A stretch of DNA of 64,000 nt from Coniferiporia sulphurascens (GCA_002794785.1 NBBA01000012.1:248001-312000), one strand, 5' to 3'. Shown: positions 1-10,879, counted from the first letter of the stretch. Notes: generated by a model not told the origin, from the letters alone. A program made the numbers and translations.

Positions 1-1090
1 CCACTGTAGAGTGCTGCTAGTTTCTGGGAATCAACTTAAGCACACAATAGGACTTACTCCTATGCGCACCCATGCCAGATTTAGTGCTCTGGAGCCAGTG
101 GAGGGAACTATCCCCCACCGCTACAGCTTGCTCCATAATGGAGGGGTTTCCTAGGCCCCCCCGGAGTTTCCTGTTCCCCGGCACACGCTTCAGAGCCCCG
201 AGGGGGAATACTCAGGCACAAGGCCCACTTCTGGATCCGCAATGTACTGGAGTTGACATGTTGCCCTCGCTTGGACCCTGGCACTTGTTACAGCCGCCAG
301 GGATTCCGCTCAGACTAACCACCTCTCGAGGGGTACCAGCGTCCTTCCCACTTCGATGGGAGAGGGCCAGCTACCAGGGACTTCCCGCGAATGCTAGGTG
401 AGCCCCAGCGTTATCCCCCCAAGAGGCCCATGGTGGCCTGTCGCTTTTGCGTCGGCTGGTTCTTACCACAACGCCATGTGTTATGAAGCCCCTATCTCCT
501 TATATCAACTAGTGACATCATCAGAGACCCTTTTGGGATTTGGGGCGGCAGTTTTTATGGTTTGTCATGCCAAGGACAACACGGCCCCAGGATTTTAAGT
601 CCCGACCCGAAGGTCAGATCCGAGTTTCCTCGAACCCGAGGTCTCCCGACCGAAGCCGACCACTGAAGGGCAGAGGGTTACCCCCCCCCCCGCATGGGTG
701 TGGGGACGTTAACGTCGTGTCCCCCCCCTAACTGGCAGGCGTACACCCCTTGCGCCGCCCAGAGGTGGACCAGCAGGCATGCCATCCTCGAGAAGGTCAG
801 CACAGATGTGAGAGAGGATCATCCTCACCGAGTCTCCCCCCCAAGAGGACGTTAACGACGGGTCCCCATGCCAGCTGGCAGACGCAAGCGCCTGTCTCCC
901 GCCATCCAACGACACCGTTACAGCGCCTTGGCGACCGGCCAGCTGCCCTCCCTATAAGGGTGGGCAGTCGGATTGCCTTCTCTCATGTAGCCCCAGTAGT
1001 ATACCAGAGATGGACACAGGTTGCTGCGACTGACCAGAGACGACCCCAGAGCGAAGGTGAGATGGTGGTGGTAAGAGGACAAGAAGGATG
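1..1090 (-). mobile_element. 5' module of a minus-strand composite retroelement (copy G)
   Basis: Read on the minus strand, this begins at 1090 with CATCCTTCTTG, seven variable bases and ACCACCACCATC, the same 5' start as element F at 2262. It stays colinear with F's 5' module almost to the window edge; shared landmarks are the GGTGGTTAGT and CTTAAGTTGATTCC blocks. It contains C/G-rich homopolymer stretches and no credible ORF; the short ORFs here are in GC-rich noncoding sequence. It interrupts the type 2/type 1-like ORF2 tail of H at 1090/1091. Its 3' part lies outside the window, so I cannot tell whether it is an F-like non-autonomous copy or the 5'UTR of a full LINE. Confidence 0.7.
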
Positions 1091-1336
1091 TGCCTCCTGG
1101 TTCTGCACCATTGGCTCAAGCTGACAGGGCACCTGAACCGCCTCTCTAACTGCGCCACAGGCGCCATCCGGCTGGCATTTGCTGCGATGGACCTGGATGG
1201 CCACCCTACCAACGAGGATATGGACCTGGACCTCCTATGGGATTACATGTGTCATATGCTCAGACCTCGAACCCAGGACTCGGACCCAGCCCTTATGGAG
1301 CTATCAGGTATGCTCCCCCCCTTTCCGCTTGAATAG
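1091..1336 (+). pseudogene. LINE ORF2 C-terminal fragment
   Basis: Encodes the extreme C-terminus of the type 1 ORF2 protein downstream of RNase H, with the family landmarks TGHLNRLS, DLDGHPT, EDMDLDLL and LELSGMLPPFP (here MELSGM), ending in a stop at 1336. The same tail is found in J, A and L. EN, RT and RNH are missing because G cuts the copy at 1090. The function of this region is unknown; it is conserved in every copy in the window. Confidence 0.8.
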
Positions 1337-1657
1337 TGCCTGCCTTTTGGATCCCCCTTGATACGTCTCGGCCGGTGCTCACGCCCCCCCTTTCCTTTTC
1401 TAAGCTTCTTACTTTGACCTGCCCTTACCCACCTGGTTTGTTCGTAGTGATATGTATTCCTCCTTCTCTTGTGTTTCTTCTTATTCAATAGGGGCCCTAC
1501 ACACTTCAGCACCCTTTGGGGAGCAGGGCCCCACCCAGTTTTGTGTGATGCACAATGACGGGTGCCTCCATTGTTATGTAGTTAGGGCCCCCCCTTCAGG
1601 GGGGCAGCTTGTAATTATGTAATACTGCAGGAATAATTTAAAAAAAAAAAAAAAAAA
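1091..1657 (+). mobile_element. 3' end of a type 1 LINE (copy H)
   Basis: The last 80 or so codons of ORF2, then a 3'UTR of about 320 bp, the conserved GC hairpin (about 1587-1604) and a tail AATAATTT followed by A18. The 3'UTR matches that of A and L (type 1) rather than K and M. The upstream part is displaced by G. The tail abuts a minus-strand RT fragment (I), so H was probably inserted into I. Confidence 0.85.
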
Positions 1658-2062
1658 GGGCTGCCAGTGTTGAGAGGCCTTTGGAACACATACGTTCCAC
1701 ATGTGGTTTGAAGGTGAGGCTCGCATCCCACCAGATCCCCAGCCAGCGCAGGGGGTTGGTGGGTCAGATCGGGTGTCGGCATCGATTTGTATTCCGGCAG
1801 TGTCCCAGTGGTGGTAGCCAGTATGTCGCCTAGGCGGGTGGAAGTGGAGGGCCTCCGTTTTTGCTGTTTCGATGTTGAGACCGATTTGGCGAAAGAGGCA
1901 GTCAAGTTGTTGGTATGCCTGTGTGAGGGATCTACAGTTAGCTGTCACCAAGGTGCCTACACAGGCAATGAGATGGTCATCAACGTATGCTAGCAGTTGT
2001 GAGCCCTGCTGTTGAAAGCGAGTCATTACTATGCCTGCAAATATCATCAATGGGATGGGGGA
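1658..2062 (-). pseudogene. Divergent LINE RT fragment (copy I, fourth lineage)
   Basis: The minus strand encodes RT motif C as AYVDDHLIACVG, preceded by the motif B/C linker FAGIVMTRF, followed by motif D-like IGLNIETAKTEALHFHPP. It ends near motif E (the CAGWG region, out of frame). It differs from types 1 and 2 at many residues (QQQGSQLL instead of the Q(A/T)GTTAL of the other copies), so it is a separate lineage. It is truncated by H on the left and by the 5' end of E at 2063. It is only a fragment of the palm domain and cannot be functional. Confidence 0.75.
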
Positions 2063-2120
2063 CATCCTTCTTGACCAGTAACCACCACCATCGACTAGTG
2101 CAGGCAGCTAAAACTCCCCC
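2063..2120 (+). promoter_or_regulatory. Type 2 LINE 5'UTR / putative internal promoter (copy E)
   Basis: 58 bp from the element's first base to the ORF1 ATG at 2121. It starts CATCCTTCTTG, then has seven bases and ACCACCACCATC, then GACTAGTG, and ends in an A/C-rich stretch before the ATG. The same leader opens J (10937 down to 10880), A (13147), K (22570) and N (43588 down to 43531), always at the insertion boundary, so this is the true 5' end. Full-length LINEs need an internal promoter, and so short a leader must contain it. That role is inferred. Confidence 0.6.
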
Positions 2121-2261
2121 ATGTCGAACCCCAGTGGATACAGGAATGCTCTACAATCGACTCGACCACCCCTCCCACCTCCCTCATCAGCCAGCGCCAA
2201 TGCCAACAGGGCAGCCAGGGCAGCCGCCAACTGGGTGGCCGCTGGCAACACCGCTGCCACA
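2121..2261 (+). pseudogene. LINE ORF1 N-terminus (copy E, segment 1)
   Basis: The type 2 ORF1 start: MSNPSGYRNAL, then a Pro/Ser stretch (PPLPPPSSASA) and an Ala-rich helix-like segment (RAARAAANWVAAGN). ATG 2121 is chosen because all full-length type 2 copies start here after the same leader. The gene is interrupted after AGNTA by F and resumes at 3839. Confidence 0.8.
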
Positions 2262-3394
2262 CATCCTTCTTGTCCTCTTACCACCACCATCTCTGGTTTT
2301 CACTGGGGGTTGTCTGGGGGTTTGTCACAGCAACCTGTACTCTGGTCTGGTATACTACTGGGTCGATATGAGAGAAGGCTACCAACTGCACACCGGTCCT
2401 CTGGAGTGCATGCTCACTGGTTGTCCAGTCACTGTAACGGCGGTTTCGAAGACGCGAAAGGGGCTCTAGGGCTCACCAGAGGGTATGCAACCCGTTGTTA
2501 ACATTGCATTGGGGGGATGACTCGGTGAGGATGATTCCTTTTCACGTCTGCTGCGCCCTCTCGGGGTGCGGTGCCTCGACTGGTCTGCTGGTCGTGCCCT
2601 CGGGCCCAGTCAGCGGGGCAAGGTGCAAAGTGCGCCAGTCGGGGGGGAACACGATGATAATGTTTCCATGGGAGTCAGGAAACCCTCTGCCCACTAGCGG
2701 TCGGTGAAAACCAGGAAACCTCAGGTTTCAGCGAAAGTCGGGTCTAATCCTCCGGGATTGATGCGCTTGCATTGAGGCCATGTGATGACCAGCATGTCAT
2801 ATCAAAAACTGCTCCCCAAATTCCTAAAAGGGTCTCTGATGATGGCACTAGTTGCTAAAAGGAGATAGGGGTCTCATAACACATGGCATGGTGGTAATAA
2901 CCATCCGATGCAGAAATGCGACAGGACACCATGGGCCTCTCGGGTGGGATGGGCCCCCTTGAGGTGGTTAGTAAGAGGCACTCCCTGGCGGCTGTAAAAA
3001 GCGTCGGGGTCCACCCCTCTGCAACACGGAGATTCTGGTATGCTGCGGATCCAGAAGTGGGAAAACCCTTAAATGCGGGCCCCGAGTATTCCCCACGGAG
3101 TGTGTTGGGGTAACACCTGATGCTGATGTGGGTTCTGAAGTGCGTGCCAGGGCACGGGAAACTCAGTGCGCTGAGTGGGCCATAGCGGCAGGGGGTAGTT
3201 CCCTCTGCTGGCTTGAGAGGACTAAATCCTCCATGGGTTCTAATGGGGGTAATTCCCATTCGGGCTTAAGTTGATTCCTTGACATGCAGCGGCGCTTCAC
3301 ATCACCAAGCGGGTACGGGGGGGCATGAGTCCAGGCGGCTGGGGGTGGTGGGGTAGTGCCTACAGCGCTGCGACCCTCACACTACACCTTTAGC

Positions 3395-3520
3395 ATGTCG
3401 GGTAGCTCTAATCTCACCTTTAGGCCTGTGCGGCGTGAAGGACAGTGGGAGGGGTTTGTCGGGCCCCATATCCTGAGGAAGGTGCATGCATATGTTGGGC
3501 CCCACAAGGGCGTCCTTTAG
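3395..3520 (+). CDS. Small ORF in composite element F (unknown, 41 aa)
   Basis: An ATG-to-TAG ORF of 41 codons placed exactly between the 5' module and the LINE-derived 3'UTR. It encodes a basic peptide starting MSGSSNLTFRPVRREG and ending GPHKGVL, with no signal peptide, membrane segment or Cys/His motif. I do not recognise it. It could be a remnant of the ORF1 that once followed this 5' module, or a chance ORF; its position and the TAG only a few bases before the 3'UTR homology are the only arguments for it. The equivalent part of G lies outside the window, so coding conservation cannot be tested here. Confidence 0.25.
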   Translation: MSGSSNLTFRPVRREGQWEGFVGPHILRKVHAYVGPHKGVL

Positions 3521-3765
3521 TCAGGCCTTTCGGACTCTCCCGCATATGTCCCAGCCGGTGCTCTCACCCTCCCTTTCCAATTCTAAGCTACTCCCTTTGC
3601 CTGATGTTGTCCGTTTGGTGTGGCCGTAGTGATACATATTCCTTCCTCTTTCTGTTATCTCATTAATAGGGGCCCTTCCCACTCTGGCTCCCCTCGGGGA
3701 GCAGGGCCCCTGCCCAGTTTCGTGCGTTGCGCAATGACGGGCGCCTCTGTTGTTATGTAGTTAGG

Positions 3766-3783
3766 GCCCCCCCTTTGGGGGGC
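3766..3783 (+). other. Conserved 3'UTR stem-loop of the LINE family
   Basis: GCCCCCC paired with GGGGGGC around a TTT or TTC(A) loop, about 55 bases upstream of the tail, followed by a conserved AATTATGTAATACTGCAGG block. It occurs in every 3' end in the window, for example about 1587-1604 (H), 22371-22388 (A) and 52830-52848 (R, minus strand). Type 3 element O has a different sequence that still folds into the same hairpin (43768-43786). In known LINEs such 3' hairpins are RT recognition signals; that role here is inferred. Confidence 0.65.
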
Positions 3784-3838
3784 AGCTTGTAATTATGTAA
3801 TACTGCAGGAATAATAATTTTAAAAAAAAAAAAAAAAA

Positions 3839-4497
3839 CACTGCTGCCACACTACACAGCATGACCCCCACCCCTGCCCAAATCGACCCAGGCCTCCTGG
3901 TGTCGTCCCCAGACACTCTCTGTCTCGCACCGTCCCCCATCATCGGAGTCTTGAACACCAAGTTCACTCATGCATTCGAGCATGTCAGCCGCCCCCCCTC
4001 GGCAGGTTCCAACACTGTGGAAGAAGTCCAAGGTTGCGAAATGGAGGACATCCTCGAGAGCCTGCACACCCCCTCACCGCCGCTCACCAATAAATGGTCA
4101 TCTGAGAACCTCTCCCCGCACACCCCCTGACCCCGCCCCCGAGACCAGTTCGAGCCACACACATCGGGTTTCATGTACTCCCTCTCCCGAGCACTAGAGG
4201 ACTTGACCGGAAGACCCACCGCTCCAGCTCCGCAGAGACCGACCAAGCAGCCGCTCAGTTTGTTGGTGACCTCCTTTGGAATGTCCAACAGACCATTGCC
4301 AGCGTTTTCAGGGACAAGAAGGACCCCCAGCACATAGTCTCCTGCAACTTGGAGATGGCCTACAACTTCGCAAGGGAGGGGGCAGAAGCCTCCCTGCCAG
4401 CGCCCTTTGCCCCAGCTCGCCCCCAACAAAGGACCCTGACCACCACCACCCAACCCTCTGCCCCGATCAGGACCCCTGGAACCACTAACATGTCACC
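3839..4497 (+). pseudogene. LINE ORF1 middle part (copy E, segment 2)
   Basis: Resumes E's ORF1 after the F insertion. Across shifting frames it carries the type 2 landmarks: the Thr/Pro stretch after TPTPAQIDPG, then SPPLTNK, the segment for ALEDFDRKTH (broken here), FVGDLLWNVQQTI and NLEMAYNFAREG, and a Pro-rich SLPAPFAPARPQQRT stretch. At least two frameshifts and an in-frame stop break it. At 4497 it is interrupted by J and resumes at 10938. Confidence 0.75.
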
Positions 4498-4538
4498 TTT
4501 TTATTTTTTATTTTTTATTATTATTATTATTATTATTC
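4498..4538. repeat. Mixed (AAT)n / AAAAAAT tail of J
   Basis: On the minus strand the tail is about eight AAT units followed by AAAAAAT units and a final A-run. Comparable AAT-repeat tails: 15294-15324 (B), 22416-22442 (A), 30976-31006 (L), 37165-37197 (N), 52768-52802 (R), 60231-60264 (U). H, F, K, P and S instead have one to three AAT units and then an A-run. Confidence 0.85.
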
Positions 4539-4836
4539 CTGCAGTATTACATAATTACAAGCTGCCCCCCCGAAGGGGGGGCCCTAACTACATAACAATG
4601 GAGGTGCCCGTCATTGCGCATCACACAAAACTGGGTGGGGGCTCTGCTCCCTGAAGGGTGCCGAAGTGTGGAGAGCCCCTATTGGGATATATGGGACAAG
4701 AAGAAAGAAGGCGGGATGCATATCACTACAAATTGGTCAAATGGACAAGGGCAGGCCAAATAGGAAGCTTAGAAGTGGTAAGGGGGTGGCGAGAGCGCCG
4801 GCTGAGACATATTCATAGGAATTTGAAAGGCAGGCA

Positions 4837-7800
4837 TCAAGACAGCGGAAAAGGGGGAGTCATACCTGATAGCTCCAAAAGGGCCAGGTCCGAGTCCTGG
4901 GTTCTGGGTCCGAGCATACGATGCATGTATTCCCGTAGGAGGTCCAGGTCCATGTCTTCGTCAGTGGGGTGTCCGTCTAGGTCCATCGCTGCAAATGCTA
5001 GTCTGATGGCGCCTGCGGCGCAGTCTGAGAGGCGGTTTAGGTGTCCCGTTAGCTTAAGCCAGTGGCACAAAACTGGGAGGCGGTGTTCATCAGCCCACTC
5101 AGAGTGGTGGACTGGGAGGGGGTCCCGAGGTGGCCAAACACGTCGTATCCATGGGTGGAAGGTGCTGCAGCCACCGAGGATGTGGGCGGTCAACTGTGCA
5201 GGCCAGGGTGGGTGGTTATGCCATCAGCAGTGCGAGATCAGGCCGTGTCTGCACCGGTAGGATGAGTCGAAGCTCAACCAGTAGCCTCTGTAGGGACCGG
5301 CGTGGCAGAGGACTTGCACTACTGTGGAAAGCTCACCGTGGGGGTGGTCGACTGAGTGCATGAGTAGCTTCTGGGGCTGTTGGGATGGGAGGCCATGTAC
5401 CGCTAGGTATTTGTCTGCGGTTGAGGCGAGGGGGCGGGCGAGTGAGAGGGTCCACTGGTCCATGAGGGTGCGGACAGCAACTTCTTTTAGCACAGAGATG
5501 GAGGGCTTTAAGTCGGAGGGGGGAGCTCGGTTGCCAGTTTCGCTTCCATGTCAGCCCATTCATTCCCAGGGATGTCTGAGTGACCGGGACACCACACAAA
5601 GTGAACAGTGAGCTGGGAGTATGAGTCCAGCAGAGTCTCCACACCTGCCTTCCAGATGTGGAGGAGGTGGGTGCCTGGGACAGCAGCCCACGTGCAGAAA
5701 AGGTGCAGTGCAGTCAGCAAATCAGACAAAAAGAAGACATCTGATGCAACACACAGTTGTGCGGGGAGGCGGCGCACAACCCAGCCCGGTGCTGTAGCAA
5801 GGGAAAATTCCTCAGCGTCTGTGGCGGTGGCGCAGGTGGGGGACTCCAGTCGACGTGACCGGAGGTGGGTGGGGCCTAGCATTGCGCAGATGGAGGAGCC
5901 TGACTTGTCATCAATGCGTGATCCGTCCGTAAATACTTGGACGTGGGGGGTGGAGCCTAAGGCTCGGGTGGTGTGCACGAATTGTTTGTGGGTGTCAGTG
6001 CTGACTGGGGTGGCTGGGGTGGTAAAGTGGACTTGGCCATTGGTGAAGGCCAGGGGGTCTGTCCATGGGGGATGCATGTATGCAGGGACTTGCTGAACCT
6101 GGGGGGCTCGGACCTGCAAAGAAAGGGGAAAAGGTCTGTTAGCTACGTTTTTAAATAATTTACAGCCAATAGAGTGGGGGGTGTGCCATAGGCACAGGGA
6201 ATGGGTAGTCTTTATATATTCGAAATAGAAAGAGAGAGGGGGAACAGAGCAAAGGAAATTAGTGGAATGGGGGGAGGTGCCCTTAAAGACACCTAGGATC
6301 CAGCGGCAGGCCGTATTTTGTACGGTCTGAAGGCGGTTTACCAGTGTTTTTTGGCAGTGGCCATGGTACCAGACTGGTGCTCCCCAGGAGAGGATGGAGT
6401 GGACACAGGAGGTATAGAGGCAGCGAAGGAGGAGGGCCGAGATGCCGTGCTGGGTGTTGCCCAGGATGCGGAGGGCGGCAAGTGTTGAGAGCCCCTTGGA
6501 GCGCATGTGCTCAATGTGGGGCTTGAAGGAGAGGCCCGGATCCCACCATATCCCCAGCCACCAAAGTGGGATTGAGGGGCGGATCAGGGTGTTTGGGTTG
6601 ACCTGTACACCTGTGGTGTCCCAGCTGTCGTAGCCGGTGTGTTGCTGCAGGGGATGAAAGTGGAGGCACTCCATCTTGGCTGCCTCAATGTTGAGACCAA
6701 TGGTGCCGAAGAGGGTGTCTAGTTGTTGGTAGGCGTGGGCGAGGGTGCGGCAGTTGGATGCCACTGAGGGACCTACACAGATTAGTAGATGGTCATCAAT
6801 GTATGCCAGGGCTGTGGTGCCGGCTTGGTGGAAGCGCCGGAGGACCACTCCTGCAAATATAGTCAACAGGATGGGGGAGACCAGCAATCCTTGAGGGGTG
6901 CCGAGGTCGGGTTTTGGGGCAGTAGGGAGGGTGGTGCCATCGAAAGCTATGGCAACCTGCCGATCCATCATGAAAGACAAGCACCAGTTGGCCATGTTGG
7001 GGGCACAACTGAGGTCTAACAGTTGTTGGTGGAGGAGGTGGGGGTGCACTGAGTCAAAGAAGCCCTGAATGTCAACCGCGAGGACCGAGCAGACGAGGCC
7101 CTCGGAGTGGGCGTGTTCCGCAATCTGTAGGAGGTGTTGGGTGGCATCATAGACCGAATGGCCTTGATGCCCCCCATACTGGTTAGGTGGCAGCCAGTCC
7201 CGCATGTTCGTGAGGTACTGGAGCCAGTTAGCTATTATCTTTTCGAGGAGTTTCCCTAAGGTCTCCTCGAGGGTTATGGGCTGGTATGAGTGTGGTGAGA
7301 AGGGGTCTTTCTTGTTAGGCTTCTGTAGCATCACCACCTTTGCCGCCCACCAGCACTCAGGGTGGTGTCCCTGGCGCAGACAGTCATTGAAAAGTGGGAG
7401 AATCTCATCGGGGTAGGTGTCGATCACCCATTTCAGGGGTCAGTAGCCTATTCCCGAGAGGCCCAGAGCCGGCAAGTTAGAGGTGTCAGACAGTGCCCCC
7501 ATAAGCTCTGCAAGGAGTATGGGTGGGGCAGCTGGGTGGGGTGGTGGCCGCGGGGTGTTGGCCACTGCCAGGGGTGGGGGGGGCATAAAGAAGGTTTTGC
7601 AAAAGAGCTCACCTTTTTCGATGTCTGTCTGGGTGAAGGAGCCGTCTCGCTTTTTGAGCGATGGGATAGGGGTCGGTCAGTTACCGAGGCCGCGTTTGGC
7701 CCAGTTCCATATGTTGGAGGCATCTGCTTCTGATGCCTGGTTGGCGTAGAACTGTCGTTTGGCTGTCCTAATGCCTCTTTTGAAGGCTCATCAGGCTGAT

Positions 7801-8834
7801 GCACACTGGAGGGGGGGTAGTGGCCATCTTGATAGCGGATAGAAGGTTTGTGCAGTGGGGCAACCACCATGGAACTTCTGCTTTTGATGGTTTTGAGAGG
7901 CAGGTGAATGGCTGGAGGGTGGCGACCATCGAGTTGCTGACCGCTTTTGCTTTGATGTCCAGGGTATGGGTGTTGAGCCCCGGAAGTCGGAAAGCTGCTT
8001 TGAGGAGGGGGAAGGCAATGTCGGTCCATTCCTCCTTGTCGGCTGGGAGGAGCCGGCGGGTCTTTAGAACCGGAGGGGGGGGCCGAAAAGGCAATGACCA
8101 CCTGAGGATAGCGTGGTTGGACAGTGGGGAGGGGTCGGAGGTAGCCAAATCTAAAATGGTATCAGGGTTGACCAAGGGAGGGGCCCATATCATGTCAATG
8201 GGACACCGACGGCGATTGCCATCAGGTTGTGAATCACTGTCCGGGAGATGAGCAGGCGACAGGCTGTGCCCACGGAAGAAGTCATCGAGGGGTTGCACCC
8301 CCAAGTCATCCTGTCGTGGGACAGGGAATTCGGACCATGAGTGGTGGTGGCAGTTGAAGTCGCCCACCACAAGTAGAGTGGTGGCCAGTTCCGAGGGAAG
8401 TGAGAATATGAAGGACTCACCTGGGTACTGGGGGGAGGCGTTCTCGTGGTCCGGGGGGTGCATGCCATAGTAGTTGCACACCCGGAGGGTGAGTTGAGAT
8501 CGGACCTCCACTGTCAGTACATCGGTGCCATGGGATGTGGTGCTGAGTATTGACCATGAGGTAGGGGGAAGGGCTTGGGAGATGTACGTGACTACCCTGG
8601 GGTGTACCTCGGGTGGTAGTACTGGTGTATACCCGGGGATGGTGGGGACATTGAAGACCGGAGAGCCGGCCGGGTTGGTGAGGGAGGGTTGCAGCCCTAT
8701 TTGATACCAGGGTGGTTCCTGTATAAGAATTAGGTGTGGGGGGGATGGATCAGTTGTAAGGACCGGTATTAGGGAATGAATCGCGCTAGTGAGTGGGTGG
8801 CATTCCACTGTAGGATAGAGAGTGTCTCAATCAT
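4837..8834 (-). pseudogene. LINE ORF2 (EN-RT-RNase H), type 1, copy J
   Basis: Starts at ATG 8834 (MIETLSILQWNA), overlapping the end of ORF1. EN: QWN near the start, ILIQEPPWYQ, NYYGMHPPD, VVGDFNCHHHSW, PIDMIWAPP and LSNHAIL (SDH in other copies, so a catalytic-motif substitution). RT (about 7427-6500): motif A AVDIQGFFDSV, motif B GTPQGLLVSPI, motif C AYIDDHL, motif E IPLWWLGIWWDP. RNH (about 6000-5560): VFTDGSRIDDKSG, DAEEFSL, FFLSDLLTALH, CPGHSDIPGNEWAD. A C-terminal Cys/His segment follows and the stop is at 4837. RT-RNH is open for 639 codons (7427-5508). There are frameshifts just after the ORF2 start, between EN and RT (about 7440-7770) and after RNH. The protein would nick target DNA and reverse transcribe its own RNA; this copy cannot. 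Confidence 0.88.
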
Positions 8835-10879
8835 ATTTCCTCCATCTGTTCGTTGGTGGGGTCAGCGTCAAGGGCCTCAATGATTTGGCAGTAGCGCCTC
8901 TTCTTTGGGCATGTCGGCAAGGTGGCGGGTGGTCGCCTTTGCAGTTGATGCATTGGCAAGGGTGGGGACATGTGTCACCTTCTGGCACTGCATCGGTGGC
9001 GCAGTGGGCGCATGATTTGCGGTGATTGCGGGTCAAATGGGCACCCGCGCAGTCAGCGCAGCATGGTTGGGCGTGGCAGCCCTTGGTCCCATGTCCAAGG
9101 CCCTGGCAACGCTCACATTGGGTGAGAGTGGGGCGAATGGGTGGGACCGAGAGCTGGAGGGTGGAGCTGAACATCCAGACACGTGGCCTCTTGAGGAGGC
9201 ACTCATGAATGGAGCTGTCGGGGTCAACAAAGGAGAAGGCCACTGGGCACCTGTCCAGTGATGGCAGGTGATCTTCAGTGGCAGTGAAGTGGGGGGTGAC
9301 TACGAAGTCGAGGTTGAGGAGTGCTGGGTTGTGCCGGACTTCGGCCATGAGGGCCTTCTCGTTTATGGTGTGTCTGTTCTGGCCGAATAGGAAGTCCTTG
9401 CAGGGCACCATTGAGATGCAGAGCACAGATCTAGGGCGGACTCTGGAGGGGGTTAGGGAGAAGGCAGCCAGGATGGTAATTCCCACTGCGATGCACTCTG
9501 AGCGCATATGGGTGGCATATGCCACAGAGTGACGATCAATGATCGTTTCTGTGGTCGGGTTAGCCGAGGATGGTCGTGCTGCAAATGTGGTCATGATGTT
9601 TCCCTTCACATTAAAAGAAGAGGAGAGGACTGGGACCCGGTCTGCAGTGGGGAGGGAGGCGAAAAACTCACATGACACCTTGGTTAGAGTCATCGCGGAT
9701 TTCTGGTTTTCGGCACGGATGCTGACAGTGGGGGTGAGGACCAAGGTTGGGTCCTTGGCATACATAGTGGGTGGGGGGGGCACCTTCCATGTGCGCTTCT
9801 TCTTCTTCAGCGCCGGGTTGATGACCATTCCAGCAGCCAGGGCCACTGGGGTGGGGTTGGCGGTTGTCGGGGGCCACGGATGCGGCTACCTGTGCATAGG
9901 AGGTGGGGGCGGCCGTGATGGCGGCCTGAGTGGGCTGTGGTTGTTGTTGTTGTTGCTGTTGTTGTCGGGGGGTGGGCCTAGAGCTGATGGAAGCCATCTG
10001 ACGGGAAATAGAAGCCACGTCAGTAGTCAGACACTTGACTGCATCAGTCAGCACCCTCATTTCCAGGGTCACGGGGATGGTATTAGGGGTCCGGTTGCAG
10101 CCGGGGTCCTCTGGGGGGGGGGGAGCTGGGGCAAAGGGTGCTGGGAGGGCGATTACCGCCCCCTCCCTCACGAAGTTATAGGCCATCACTGCATTGCGGT
10201 AGATGATGTTTTGTGGGTATGTCCTGTCTTGCTCTGTGTTGGCCAGCATTTTTTGGATGTTCCAGAGGAGGTCGCCCACAAACTGCGCAGTCTTGACGTC
10301 GATTGTCTCAGTGGTGGCGTCCCTGGTTTGTTGGTCGAAGTCATCCAGGGTGCAGGTGAGGGAGTACATGAAACCTGTGGTATGCTGTTCGTGTTGTTGG
10401 GTGGGGGGTCCTCTCGGTGTGAGAGGCGACATGGTGGCGGAGGAGCGTTTATGCCCGAGGCTTGCGCCTCCCACCTGTTGCGGGGGGGTATGGGGGTCGA
10501 CCGCCATTTCTGGGGCTGTTTCGCCGAATTCGTTGGAGCCATGTATCGATCCTACCAAGGCGGCTGGGGAGCCGACTCGGGATGCTGCCCTTGATTCTGC
10601 ACACGCTTGGGCAGTGAAGTCGTAGGCCAAGATCATTTGGGAGGAGTCACCAATGGCTGGGGAGGGTGCCAGGACGTCCGGGGAGGATGTCTGGGCCAGG
10701 AGGGGGCTGTGCGTGTAGGGTTGGGGGGTCGTCTCGTGCTGGGCGGAGGCGGCAGCTTCAGTGGCCATGTTGGCGGCTGCTTCGGCGGCTCGGGTGGCAG
10801 CTAGGCTAGCTGACGAGGTTGAGGGGACGGTGGGTCGGGTGCGATGAAGGGCATTCCGGTAATCACTGTGGGTCGACAT
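8827..10879 (-). pseudogene. LINE ORF1 (Gag-like RNA-binding), type 1, copy J
   Basis: Starts at 10879 (MSTHSDYRNAL) after the standard 58-bp leader. In order: a low-complexity Ala/Ser/Pro N-terminus; ASLGHKRSSATMSPLTPRGPP; a conserved TCTLDDFDQQTRD...FVGDLLWNIQKML block; a Pro-rich linker; a possible short coiled coil (LTDAVKCLTTDVASISRQMASI); polyQ (about 9930-9970); a basic patch; YAKDPTLVLTPTVS; the core ending FGQNRHTINEKALMAEVRHNPAL; and three zinc knuckles, the first CERCQGLGHGTKGC. A frameshift near 9700-9850 divides it into frames of 403 and 339 codons. The stop at 8827 overlaps the ORF2 ATG by 8 nt. Confidence 0.85.

Larger units (their letters stand above)
2262..3838 (+). mobile_element. 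Non-autonomous composite retroelement (copy F)
   Basis: A unit of about 1.58 kb inside E's ORF1, flanked by a 15-bp TSD AACACYGCTGCCACA (2247-2261 and 3837-3851, one C/T mismatch). The 5' part (2262 to about 3390) is a module unrelated to the LINE ORFs but shared with G and with 12411-13146. It starts with the family CATCCTTCTTG motif. The 3' part (about 3525-3838) is a bona fide type 2 LINE 3'UTR with hairpin (3766-3783) and tail AATAATAATTTT plus A-run. EN, RT and RNH are absent. It was presumably mobilised in trans by the type 2 ORF2 protein, which would recognise its 3' end. It includes one 41-codon ORF (3395-3520). Confidence 0.8.

Noticed and set aside
952..1204. Short ORFs on both strands in 1-1090, 2262-3390 and 12411-13146
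   Set aside because: They lie in a GC-rich noncoding 5' module, are not conserved between G, F and the copy in A, and show no protein motif.
5608..6096. Many open frames antisense to ORF2 (for example 5608-6096, 41927-42745, 9539-10594)
   Set aside because: They mirror the real ORFs of LINEs on the other strand and are rich in Gly/Val/Trp, as expected from antisense of Pro/Thr/His-rich coding sequence.
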